From Agarivorans sp. Alg241-V36 (lineage in GTDB: Bacteria > Pseudomonadota > Gammaproteobacteria > Enterobacterales > Celerinatantimonadaceae): a DNA stretch of 64,000 bases. The notes beneath the pieces were generated by a model. It was not told the DNA's origin. It did no database searches and saw nothing but the letters and a program-made list of their open reading frames with translations. Position 1 is the first letter of the stretch, and every line of letters starts with the position of its first letter. The translations under genes were made by a program, and so were the position numbers. The stretch is taken from NCBI RefSeq assembly GCF_900537085.1, contig NZ_UNRE01000004.1, forward strand, positions 410,988 through 474,987, given 5' to 3'. Shown here one piece after another: positions 56,255-64,000 of the stretch.

Positions 56255-56869
56255 TTAAAACGGAATGTCGTCGTCAAAGTCCATTGGTGGCTCATTAAAC
56301 TGCTGCGTTGCCTGCTGAGGTGCTTGTTGCGGCGCTGGAGCTGGTTTAGCTTGCTGCTGATAACCGCCTTGCTGAGGTGCTTGCTGCTGTGGAGCTTGTT
56401 GCTGGAAACCACCTTGCTGCGCAGGTGCTGCTTGAGGAGCGGCCTGCTGCTGTCCACCCCAATTACCTTGCTGTTGAGGTGCGCCACCGCCCATATTTTG
56501 GCCCTGACCACCGCCTTGACGGCCACCTAACATTTGCATTACACCATTAAAGCCTTGTACAACTACTTCAGTTGAGTAACGGTCTTGACCACCTTGGTCT
56601 TGCCATTTACGGGTTTGCAGTTGACCTTCAATATAAACTTGTGAGCCTTTCTTTAAGTATTCACCAGCCACTTCCGCTAACTTGCCAAACAACACTACAC
56701 GGTGCCATTCGGTGCGCTCTTTCTGTTCACCACTTTGCTTGTCTCTCCAGCTTTCTGAAGTTGCAATAGTAATATTGGCGACGGCCCCTCCGTTTGGCAT
56801 AAAACGAACTTCAGGATCTTGTCCTAAGTTACCAACCAAAATTACTTTATTAATGCCCCGAGTGGCCAT
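56255..56869 (-). CDS. ssb: Single-stranded DNA-binding protein
   Basis: SSB coats single-stranded DNA in replication and repair. The N-terminal OB fold is clear ([20 protein letters not shown], then [20 protein letters not shown]). A long, Gln/Gly/Pro-rich linker (residues about 115-190) follows, then the acidic tail ending in DFDDDIPF, the site where SSB recruits partner proteins. Length 204 is on the long side for E. coli-like SSB (178), because of the Gln-rich linker. GGAGCG precedes the ATG. No LexA box is visible upstream. Confidence 0.97.
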   Translation of the reverse strand: MATRGINKVILVGNLGQDPEVRFMPNGGAVANITIATSESWRDKQSGEQKERTEWHRVVLFGKLAEVAGEYLKKGSQVYIEGQLQTRKWQDQGGQDRYSTEVVVQGFNGVMQMLGGRQGGGQGQNMGGGAPQQQGNWGGQQQAAPQAAPAQQGGFQQQAPQQQAPQQGGYQQQAKPAPAPQQAPQQATQQFNEPPMDFDDDIPF

Positions 56870-56921
56870 GTATATCGCTCCTATATTCTATCTGTTGTGG
56901 CGAGGAAGACCCGCTATCATA

Positions 56922-58292
56922 CTAGGCTGAACGCACCAAATCCAATGCTCTAGCCAATTCAAATTCTTTTGTTTTAACTTTAAGGTAAGCAGTATTGTCA
57001 CTTGCTATAACAACTGCTTCTACAACCCCAGGTAAAACCTGCAGTTTTTCTAAAATGCTGGCAGGTTGATCGGGAGATGATATCGTTAATGAATAACTTT
57101 TTATGCCACTTTGCGCACGCAATCCCAAACTGACAACAATCCAAATAATCAGCAATGCTATAGCAAATAAACTGACTAAATTAGCACCGCCCACCGTATA
57201 CAAGGCTCCGGCACTAGAGCCACCGATAAACGCACCCAAAAACTGACTGGTAGAAAACACCCCTAACGCCGCACCTTTGTTACCCGGAGGGCATAAATTA
57301 GAGATTAGCGCCGGTAAACTGGCTTCTAAGTAATTAAAGCCAACAAAAAATATGGCCAATATAGTACCTAAAGCCCAAACAGAGGTGTCATTTATCAGCA
57401 ATAGGGCATTAGCAATCAATAACAAACTAATAGCAAAAATAAAGTAGCCGCGCTGCTGGTTACGCTTAGCCGCAATAATCAGCATTGGCACCATCAATAC
57501 AAAGGAAATAAGTACTGCGGGCAAATACACCTGCCAATGATTTGCGGCACTTAAACCCGTTTCAAGCAAGCGAAATGGCATCACAACAAACAAAGCCGTA
57601 AGCACCAAGTGCAGAGTGAAGACTCCCCAATCTAAACGCAGTAGCTGGGGATGTTTTAGCAAAGTGAGCATCTTTTTCGAGTTAGTACTTACTTCACCAC
57701 TAGGTGCTTTAAAATCGGCATTTGGTACTGCAAACTGAACAACCAGCATGGCTAACACCGCCAACACAGCAATTAACCAAAATAATCCTGATAGGCCTAA
57801 GTAAGCAGAAAGAAGCGGTCCTAAAACCAGCGATGCTGCGAATGATAAGCCAATGCTCACGCCAATAAATGCCATTACTTTTGCACGCTGAGTTTCCCGA
57901 GTTAGATCGGCCGCCAAAGCCATCACCGTGCTGGCTATTGCTCCCATTCCCTGCAGAGCTCTACCTAGGGCAATCCCATAAATGGAATCTGCCATTGCAG
58001 CAACCACCGAGCCAAGAGCAAAAATACTCAAGCCTAAAAATATAATTGGCTTGCGACCTACCCTATCCGATAGCCAGCCCATGGGGATTTGAAACATAGC
58101 CTGAGTTAAACCGTAAGCGCCAATGGCAAAGCCAACCCATAGCGGTGAGAATCCTGTAAGCTCTTGGCCATAAACCGCTAACACTGGCATTAGCATAAAC
58201 AAACCAGCCATGCGCAAGGCAAATAACAATGCTAATGAATAAGCACCGCGCTTTTCTGTAGGGTTTAATCGTTCGTCTTGGCTCATAACCAT
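56922..58292 (-). CDS. MFS transporter with C-terminal YAM-like domain (YajR type)
   Basis: The 456-residue inner-membrane protein has 12 membrane segments. The N-terminal half has YALALLFALRM-like ALLFALRMAGLFMLMPVLAV and the MFS loop GWLSDRVGRKPII. After the last helix, residues about 400-456 form a small soluble domain (LTISSPDQPASILEKLQVLP and VVEAVVIASDNTAYLKVKT), as in the YAM domain of E. coli YajR. It is a proton-driven exporter of unknown substrate. Start is ATG 58292; ATG 58286 is in frame. It separates ssb from uvrA. Confidence 0.9.
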   Translation of the reverse strand: MVMSQDERLNPTEKRGAYSLALLFALRMAGLFMLMPVLAVYGQELTGFSPLWVGFAIGAYGLTQAMFQIPMGWLSDRVGRKPIIFLGLSIFALGSVVAAMADSIYGIALGRALQGMGAIASTVMALAADLTRETQRAKVMAFIGVSIGLSFAASLVLGPLLSAYLGLSGLFWLIAVLAVLAMLVVQFAVPNADFKAPSGEVSTNSKKMLTLLKHPQLLRLDWGVFTLHLVLTALFVVMPFRLLETGLSAANHWQVYLPAVLISFVLMVPMLIIAAKRNQQRGYFIFAISLLLIANALLLINDTSVWALGTILAIFFVGFNYLEASLPALISNLCPPGNKGAALGVFSTSQFLGAFIGGSSAGALYTVGGANLVSLFAIALLIIWIVVSLGLRAQSGIKSYSLTISSPDQPASILEKLQVLPGVVEAVVIASDNTAYLKVKTKEFELARALDLVRSA

Positions 58293-58457
58293 CTAAAGTA
58301 CGTCATTAAAGAACCGGCAATGCTATCACAAGCAGCAAGCTGCAAACCAGCGCAAGATAGTAAGCAAACAATAAGTAATAGCTCGGCTTATCATCGGCGC
58401 ATTTCAATAAATTATGTGTAATACTGGGCGATTTAGTGCAGCAGTGAACAGCTAACA

Positions 58458-61292
58458 ATGGACAGTATTGATATTCGGGGTGCCCGCACCCACAACCTTA
58501 AAAACATTTCACTGACCCTGCCTCGCGATAAGCTAATTGTTATCACCGGCTTATCGGGCTCAGGGAAATCGTCGCTCGCATTCGATACCCTTTACGCAGA
58601 AGGTCAGCGACGCTATGTTGAGTCTCTTTCTGCCTATGCGCGCCAGTTTCTATCATTAATGGAAAAGCCCGATGTAGACCACATCGAGGGCCTATCGCCA
58701 GCCATTTCTATTGAGCAAAAATCAACCTCGCACAATCCACGCTCTACCGTGGGAACCATCACTGAGATTTACGATTATTTACGTTTGCTCTATGCCCGTG
58801 TAGGTGAGCCTCGCTGTCCACACCACAACGAACCACTGGCTGCGCAAACCATTAGCCAAATGGTGGACAAAGTATTTGAAGAGCCAGAAAACAGCAAACT
58901 AATGCTATTGGCTCCAATAGTGCGAGATCGCAAAGGCGAGCATGTAAAAACTCTGGAGAACTTAGCGGCGCAAGGCTTTATTCGTGCTCGCATCGATGGG
59001 GAAGTGTGTGACTTAAGCGATCCACCAGAATTAGAGCTGCACAAAAAACACAATATTGAAGTAGTGATTGACCGCTTTAAAGTTCGCGCCAGTGACGACT
59101 TAGCCCAACGCTTAGCGGAGTCATTTGAAACAGCCTTAGAACTAGCCGAAGGCACTGCCATTTTAGTTGATATGGACAGCGGCGACACTCGCCAATTATT
59201 CTCAGCTAACTTTGCCTGCCCGGTATGTGGCTACAGCATGACCGAGCTAGAGCCAAGAATTTTCTCCTTCAACAACCCTGCAGGTGCTTGCCAAACCTGT
59301 GATGGCTTAGGCGTGGATCAATTCTTCGACGATAAAAAGGTGATTGTAAACCCTGCGCTTAGTTTATCGGGCGGGGCCATTCGTGGGTGGGACAAACGCA
59401 ACTTCTACTATTACCAAATGCTTAAATCATTGGCTGCTCATTTCGAGTTTGACTTAGACATGGCCTTTCAAGACCTAAGCGACAAGCACCAAAAAGTGAT
59501 TTTGCATGGTTCGGGCCGCACCAGTATTGAATTTAAGTACATGAACGATCGCGGTGACGTTACCGTACGCAAACACCCTTTTGAAGGGATTATCCCCAAC
59601 ATGCGCCGCCGCTATAAAGAAACTGAGTCAAACGCAGTTCGCGAAGAGTTGGCTAAGTTTATTAGCAATCAAGAATGCCCAGGCTGTGGTGGTAGTCGGC
59701 TTCGCGAAGAAGCTAGAAGCGTATTTATAGGTACCACAAATCTGCCAGAAGTGAGTTGTAAATCCATTGGCGAAGCCATGGAGTTTTTCGACTCTCTAAG
59801 CCTTAAAGGACAACGTGCTCAAATCGCCGACAAAATTCTTAAAGAAATTTGTGAGCGTTTAAACTTTTTGATCAATGTTGGTTTAGATTACCTTTCCTTA
59901 GACCGCAGTGCCGATACCTTATCAGGCGGTGAGGCCCAGCGAATTAGATTGGCCAGCCAAATTGGCGCAGGCTTAGTTGGGGTAATGTATGTACTTGACG
60001 AGCCCTCGATTGGACTGCATCAACGCGATAATGAACGCTTACTTGCAACCCTTAATCACCTACGAGATCTAGGCAACACAGTAATCGTGGTCGAACATGA
60101 TGAGGATGCTATTCGGGCAGCCGACTACATTTTAGATATTGGCCCAGGAGCGGGCGTGCATGGTGGTGAAATTGTTGCTCAAGGTACTTACCAACAAGTG
60201 ATTGATACGCCAGAGTCGCTCACCGGACAATATCTATCAGGCAAAAAAGCCATTGAAGTACCCAATGAGCGCCACCCAACGGGTAAAGATTGGTTAAAGG
60301 TACTTGGTGCTAGCGGTAACAATCTAAAAAATGTCGACTTAGCTATTCCTCTAGGTTTATTAACTTGTATTACCGGAGTATCGGGTAGCGGAAAATCCAC
60401 TCTCATTAATGACACTCTCTATAAAATTGCCCAAAAAGCGCTTAATGGTGCGGCAGGCGAAGATATCGCGGCTCACAAAGCAGTAGAAGGTCTCGAACAC
60501 TTAGATAAAGTGGTAGATATCGACCAAAGCCCAATTGGCCGAACGCCACGTTCAAACCCTGCTACTTACACTGGAATTTTTACTCCTATACGCGAATTAT
60601 TTGCCGCTACACAAGAGGCGCGTTCACGAGGATATAAACCAGGTCGCTTTAGCTTTAACGTCAAAGGTGGCCGCTGTGAAGCCTGTCAAGGCGACGGCGT
60701 TATCAAAGTTGAAATGCACTTTTTACCCGATGTATACGTGCCTTGTGATGTTTGTAAAAGCAAACGCTACAACCGAGAAACCCTAGAGATAAAATACAAA
60801 GGCAAGAGTATTCATCAAATCTTAGAAATGACGGTAGAAGAAGCCCGTCCATTCTTCGATGCTGTACCAGCCATTGCCAGAAAGCTGCAAACCCTAATCG
60901 ATGTTGGACTTACCTATATCAAACTTGGTCAATCGGCCACTACACTTTCAGGTGGTGAGGCACAACGGGTAAAACTTGCCAGGGAACTCAGTAAAAGAGA
61001 TACCGGGCAAACTCTCTACATCTTGGATGAACCAACAACGGGTCTACATTTCCACGATATAGAACTGTTGCTCGAGGTTATTCATCGCCTACGCGATCAC
61101 GGAAATACCATCGTGGTGATTGAACACAACCTAGACGTAGTAAAAACAGCAGATTGGATCGTCGACTTAGGACCAGAAGGTGGTAAAGGCGGTGGGGAAA
61201 TTCTCGTTGCTGGCACACCAGAAGACATTGTTAAAGAACAGCGCTCTCATACCGCTAGATTCTTAAAACCCATGTTAGAAAATAAAAAATAA
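58458..61292 (+). CDS. uvrA: Excinuclease ABC subunit A
   Basis: UvrA finds bulky DNA damage and loads UvrB in nucleotide excision repair. It has two ABC modules: Walker [20 protein letters not shown] and [16 protein letters not shown], signatures [14 protein letters not shown] and [16 protein letters not shown]. Zinc sites are [10 protein letters not shown]...CQTCDG and [14 protein letters not shown]...CDVCK. The start [19 protein letters not shown] is standard. Length 944 is normal. The ssb gene is not directly divergent, as it is in E. coli, because the MFS gene lies between, and I found no SOS box in the upstream 165 bases. Confidence 0.98.
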   Translation: MDSIDIRGARTHNLKNISLTLPRDKLIVITGLSGSGKSSLAFDTLYAEGQRRYVESLSAYARQFLSLMEKPDVDHIEGLSPAISIEQKSTSHNPRSTVGTITEIYDYLRLLYARVGEPRCPHHNEPLAAQTISQMVDKVFEEPENSKLMLLAPIVRDRKGEHVKTLENLAAQGFIRARIDGEVCDLSDPPELELHKKHNIEVVIDRFKVRASDDLAQRLAESFETALELAEGTAILVDMDSGDTRQLFSANFACPVCGYSMTELEPRIFSFNNPAGACQTCDGLGVDQFFDDKKVIVNPALSLSGGAIRGWDKRNFYYYQMLKSLAAHFEFDLDMAFQDLSDKHQKVILHGSGRTSIEFKYMNDRGDVTVRKHPFEGIIPNMRRRYKETESNAVREELAKFISNQECPGCGGSRLREEARSVFIGTTNLPEVSCKSIGEAMEFFDSLSLKGQRAQIADKILKEICERLNFLINVGLDYLSLDRSADTLSGGEAQRIRLASQIGAGLVGVMYVLDEPSIGLHQRDNERLLATLNHLRDLGNTVIVVEHDEDAIRAADYILDIGPGAGVHGGEIVAQGTYQQVIDTPESLTGQYLSGKKAIEVPNERHPTGKDWLKVLGASGNNLKNVDLAIPLGLLTCITGVSGSGKSTLINDTLYKIAQKALNGAAGEDIAAHKAVEGLEHLDKVVDIDQSPIGRTPRSNPATYTGIFTPIRELFAATQEARSRGYKPGRFSFNVKGGRCEACQGDGVIKVEMHFLPDVYVPCDVCKSKRYNRETLEIKYKGKSIHQILEMTVEEARPFFDAVPAIARKLQTLIDVGLTYIKLGQSATTLSGGEAQRVKLARELSKRDTGQTLYILDEPTTGLHFHDIELLLEVIHRLRDHGNTIVVIEHNLDVVKTADWIVDLGPEGGKGGGEILVAGTPEDIVKEQRSHTARFLKPMLENKK

Positions 61293-61322
61293 GGCAAAAA
61301 GCCAGATTATCAAGGATGTAAG

Positions 61323-63227
61323 ATGCTATCAAAGTTTAGCCTAGAGCGTACTTTTGTTTATGTATTTAGTGCAATGATGTTACTGGGCATGCACTACTTT
61401 CAACACAACCAAGGGGGTACGGGGCTAGCACTCCCTTTTAACCTAGTGGTATGGTGCTTTGCTAGCATTCTTATCGGCCTTGGCCTTATTAAGGTGAGCC
61501 AATCCCAAACCTTACGCTATAACAAAACACTTATTGGTTTAGCAATTTGTGCGGTTGGTTTATGGATCCCGCTGTTTTATCCGAACGCTGAGCTTGGCGC
61601 CTTTGCTTTGGATCGTTTAATCGGATTGGCAGCCGGTTTATTACTAATCTTTTCCTTACTTCAGCTGAATCTAAGCAACAAACAATGGCAGCAAATGCTC
61701 TACATGCTAGTAGCAGCGGTGTTAATCGAAAGTCTGTATGCATTAACTCAAATGTATTTGCTCACAGAAGGCAATTGGGTAGGCTTCAACGTTAACTCAA
61801 CCAGAGCTCCAGGCATTTTCCAGCAACCAAATGTGTTAGGAACCTTTGTCCTGTTTGGCCCTTTAGCTTCTGCCTGGCTTTTATCTCAACGAGCAGTGAA
61901 TAACAAATGGCAGCAAACTTTAATACTGCTTACCAGTTTTGCCGCCACTTGGGTATGTTTCTTAACTGGGTCACGTACCACCCTTATTGCTCTGTTTTTA
62001 ATTTTGCCCTTAATGGCACCTTATCTATTTAAAACAGCTAATTCGCTGCAATTAAGATGGTGGTTATTTAGCATTCTACTTGGAGTATTAGCGCCTATTA
62101 TCCCAGAGCTTTTTGCCTCAAACGTCACCAGAGATGCGTTAGGGGGAGCAACAACTGCTTACCGAGTCACCATGCTTGAAGTAAGCTGGCAACTGTTTAA
62201 AGAGCAACCTCTGCTAGGTTGGGGTTATGGCGCCTACGATGGTGTCTACCATGCAGCGCAGGCAACGCTCAATCAGCAAGGTATAGTCGATGGCTATCAT
62301 TTTAATGTTGCTCATCCTCATAACGAACTGGCTTACTGGGCAGTTGAAGGTGGATTAGTCACTGTTCTAGCACTATTTAGCATGTCATTTTTAGTCATAA
62401 AATGCTTGATTAAGCACGGATGGCAAAAAGCTCTGTTCCACTTTGCACTATTGTTTCCTTGCCTGCTACATAGCATGACTGAGCTTCCCTTCTACCACTC
62501 AGCAATCTTATGGATTTTATTCTGCACATTTTTAGCTCGAATGATAAAAAGCGATGAAGTCGTCGCTAAAGCTTTTCCTGCAAAGTTTGCCCCTAAATTA
62601 TTTGGCATACTAATCCCATGTTTCACTCTAGTGTTCATGCTTACGGGCTTACAGGCCATCCACAAAATTGTCCAATTTGAACGTTCAGGAAGTGCGAATG
62701 CTAATTTGCTTGAGGAGGTTATAAACCCAATTCCTTTGCAAACCCGTTACGAATTTAACGCCATGTCATTCAGGTTAAACGCAGCCGTTTCTCTCGATCT
62801 TAAGAGTGAGCTAGAAAACTACTTGGTGTGGTCAGAGAAAATTCTAAAACGACAAGCAAGAACAGAACACTTTTATAATCGCTCTGTCGCTCTACGAGCT
62901 TTAGGCTTCACAGAACAAGCTTTAGCAAACGACCAATTAGCTAACAGTATTTATCCGAATACTGAGCGAGTATCTTACAAACTAATTTCAGCAACCAATG
63001 GTGGTGAAGAGTCCCTGAAAAAGTACTTAGTTTGGAATCGCACAGAAATTGAGAGCAAAAGTAATCCACAATTATACATCCATCAAATTAACGCTCTAGT
63101 CAGGCTTGGCGACATCAAACCCGCAGTAGACACACTGATAGAAGCTCAGAACAATTTTCCAGAACAAGTGAACCTAAATAGCGTTCCTAGTTTAAAGCCT
63201 TATATAAAGATAAAAGATAATACTTAA
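61323..63227 (+). CDS. PglL-like O-oligosaccharyltransferase / O-antigen ligase family
   Basis: The 634-residue membrane protein has about 10-12 segments. The region VNSTRAPGIFQQPNVLGTFV and FLTGSRTTLIALF, then LLGWGYGAYDG followed by the active histidine in NVAHPHNELAYW, are the hallmarks of PglL-type protein O-glycosyltransferases and ligases. The last 180 residues are soluble and helical (TPR-like). It would move lipid-linked glycan to periplasmic proteins such as pilins. AAGGATG sits before the ATG. It is 30 bases downstream of uvrA and may be cotranscribed. It is distinct from the XrtA ligase at 43063. Confidence 0.88.
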   Translation: MLSKFSLERTFVYVFSAMMLLGMHYFQHNQGGTGLALPFNLVVWCFASILIGLGLIKVSQSQTLRYNKTLIGLAICAVGLWIPLFYPNAELGAFALDRLIGLAAGLLLIFSLLQLNLSNKQWQQMLYMLVAAVLIESLYALTQMYLLTEGNWVGFNVNSTRAPGIFQQPNVLGTFVLFGPLASAWLLSQRAVNNKWQQTLILLTSFAATWVCFLTGSRTTLIALFLILPLMAPYLFKTANSLQLRWWLFSILLGVLAPIIPELFASNVTRDALGGATTAYRVTMLEVSWQLFKEQPLLGWGYGAYDGVYHAAQATLNQQGIVDGYHFNVAHPHNELAYWAVEGGLVTVLALFSMSFLVIKCLIKHGWQKALFHFALLFPCLLHSMTELPFYHSAILWILFCTFLARMIKSDEVVAKAFPAKFAPKLFGILIPCFTLVFMLTGLQAIHKIVQFERSGSANANLLEEVINPIPLQTRYEFNAMSFRLNAAVSLDLKSELENYLVWSEKILKRQARTEHFYNRSVALRALGFTEQALANDQLANSIYPNTERVSYKLISATNGGEESLKKYLVWNRTEIESKSNPQLYIHQINALVRLGDIKPAVDTLIEAQNNFPEQVNLNSVPSLKPYIKIKDNT

Positions 63228-63234
63228 ACCACTT

Positions 63235-63272
63235 AGGATGAGATATCTCTTTCAGTTTTATCTCATCCTTTG
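63235..63272 (+). terminator. Terminator after the PglL-like gene
   Basis: An 11-bp perfect stem (AGGATGAGATA with its complement), 13-base loop and following TTGTCATTTCT form a likely rho-independent terminator with an imperfect T-run. Confidence 0.6.
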
Positions 63273-63402
63273 TCATTTCTACTAAGCGAACTTAATTCAC
63301 CCTAATGCATTTAATTACTAAATTGCTTTAAGCAACTATTCAACCCTAACGTTATCTTCTCTGACACCACTCAGCCTCTTCCCCTCTTACACTTTTAAAT
63401 AG

Positions 63403-63576
63403 CTAAGTCCTGATATTCATCGTTCACTAGGTGTTACTCGCTGGACAGCCGCTTCAAATTTATCCATTGATGATTTTAGTGAGCGCGCTAGTCTCGCCAA
63501 GAAGCTAGCCAAGCGCAATCATTGGTCGACCTTGTATGTGCATGAAAGTGAGGTGCTTGAGCCGGTAGAGTCATAG
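63403..63576 (+). pseudogene. Possible start-less reading-frame remnant
   Basis: From a stop at 63400-63402 to a TAG at 63574-63576 a frame of 57 codons stays open. It reads LSPDIHRSLGVTRWTAASNL and ends with WSTLYVHESEVLEPVES. Composition is protein-like, but there is no ATG, GTG or TTG start with a ribosome site. It may be the tail of a decayed gene; I cannot name a family. The rest of the 63273-63640 interval shows nothing else. Confidence 0.3.
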
Positions 63577-63640
63577 AGTCTTAATCAGGCTAAATGCAGA
63601 TAGGTATAAAGAGTGAAACGATAACCCGCAGGCAATAAAA

Positions 63641-63666
63641 AAGCCCTCGTCGTATGACGAGGGCTT
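63641..63666 (-). terminator. rRNA operon terminator
   Basis: An 11-bp GC-rich stem (AAGCCCTCGTC with its complement), GTAT loop and a T-run (TTTTTTATTG) on the minus strand follow the 5S rRNA. This is a strong rho-independent terminator. Confidence 0.92.
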
Positions 63667-63674
63667 AGTATAGG

Positions 63675-63793
63675 CGCCTGGCAGTGACCTACTTTCACAT
63701 GGGGAAACCCCACACTATCATCGGCGCAGTTGCGTTTCACTTCTGAGTTCGGCATGGAATCAGGTGGGTCCACAACGCTATTGCCACCAGGCA
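63675..63793 (-). rRNA. rrf: 5S ribosomal RNA
   Basis: The minus strand reads TGCCTGGTGGCAATAGCGTT at the 5' end, contains the invariant CATGCCGAACTCAGAAGTGA and closes with CACTGCCAGGCG, pairing with the start. Length is about 119-120 bases. The ends are placed by comparison with the E. coli form from memory and may shift by 1-3 bases. Confidence 0.97.
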
Positions 63794-63902
63794 AAAACTG
63801 TTGTCTTTAACATTCGAAAAAGCTGAAACATCTCATGAGTACTAACAAGTATTCATGGTTTCTAAATAAGGTATCTATAAGCAACACCCTTTAGGTGTTG
63901 TA

Positions 63903-64000
63903 TGGTTAAGCCTCACGGGTAATTAGTACAAGTTAGCTCAATGCCTCACAGCACTTACACACCTTGCCTATCAACGTTGTAGTCTCCAACGGCCCTTCAG
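63903..64000 (-). rRNA. rrl: 23S ribosomal RNA, 3' end only
   Basis: The minus-strand sequence matches the last 100 bases of gammaproteobacterial 23S rRNA: CTGAAGGG at the window edge, CGTTGATAGGC, AGTGCTGTGAGGC, GAGCTAACTTGTACTAATTA and CCGTGAGGCTTAACCA. The gene continues beyond the window. The spacer to 5S (63794-63902) holds no tRNA. Confidence 0.95.

Noticed and set aside
58293..58457. LexA box before uvrA (CTGGGCGATTTAGTGCAG)
   Set aside because: CTG and CAG are separated by 12 bases instead of 10 and the inner bases do not match the SOS consensus.
63794..63902. tRNA gene in the 23S-5S spacer
   Set aside because: There is no acceptor stem, T-loop (GTTCRA) or cloverleaf pattern; the spacer is plain.

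Overview
The window looks like chromosomal DNA of a marine gammaproteobacterium of the Alteromonadales type. Agarivorans or a close relative is my best guess, from protein style and gene content only; I could not run a search. Base composition is moderate and coding density is high. There are no phage, transposon, CRISPR or tRNA signals.

Layout. Positions 1-4631 hold the 5' portion of mpl (minus strand, cut by the window edge), small secreted proteins, a YtfJ-family protein, a 34-residue membrane peptide gene and a TIGR03899-like protein. At 4686-8924 is the assimilatory sulfate reduction operon cysJIH (minus). At 9138-15513 is a C4-dicarboxylate TRAP module: sensor DctB, sigma-54 regulator DctD, and transporter DctPQM behind a clear -24/-12 promoter. 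An acyl-CoA thioesterase follows.

From 16073 to about 54300 lies a nearly complete exosortase A (XrtA)/PEP-CTERM and exopolysaccharide locus. One minus-strand operon (25172 down to 16073) encodes the export lipoprotein, chain-length protein, tyrosine autokinase, outer-membrane protein, AAA ATPase and the PrsK/PrsR two-component system. A divergent pair encodes the initiating sugar transferase and an exosortase with a C-terminal extension. Then come about 20 kb of glycosyltransferases, deacetylase-like proteins, an acetyltransferase, a PaaK-like adenylating enzyme, a QueC-like PP-loop protein, a flippase, a pyruvyltransferase, an O-antigen-ligase-like polymerase, a GNAT protein, a UDP-HexNAc 4-epimerase and a UDP-HexNAc 6-dehydrogenase. 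The locus ends with the TPR lipoprotein PrsT, the exosortase-associated acyltransferase, two paralogous PEP-CTERM proteins and a ThiF/E1-like protein.

The rest is a secreted trypsin-like protease, ssb, a YajR-type MFS transporter, uvrA, a PglL-like ligase and the 3' end of an rRNA operon on the minus strand (23S end, 5S, terminator).

How it fits together. The XrtA genes probably make and export a uronic-acid-containing polysaccharide and sort PEP-CTERM proteins to the surface. Both PEP-CTERM genes carry a sigma-54 promoter with a shared 17-bp dyad at the same distance upstream, the best candidate for a PrsR-binding site. The least expected member of the locus is the QueC-like protein at 38501. 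Its position beside genes for UDP-uronic acid synthesis suggests a carboxylate-activating, possibly amidating, step in the polysaccharide.
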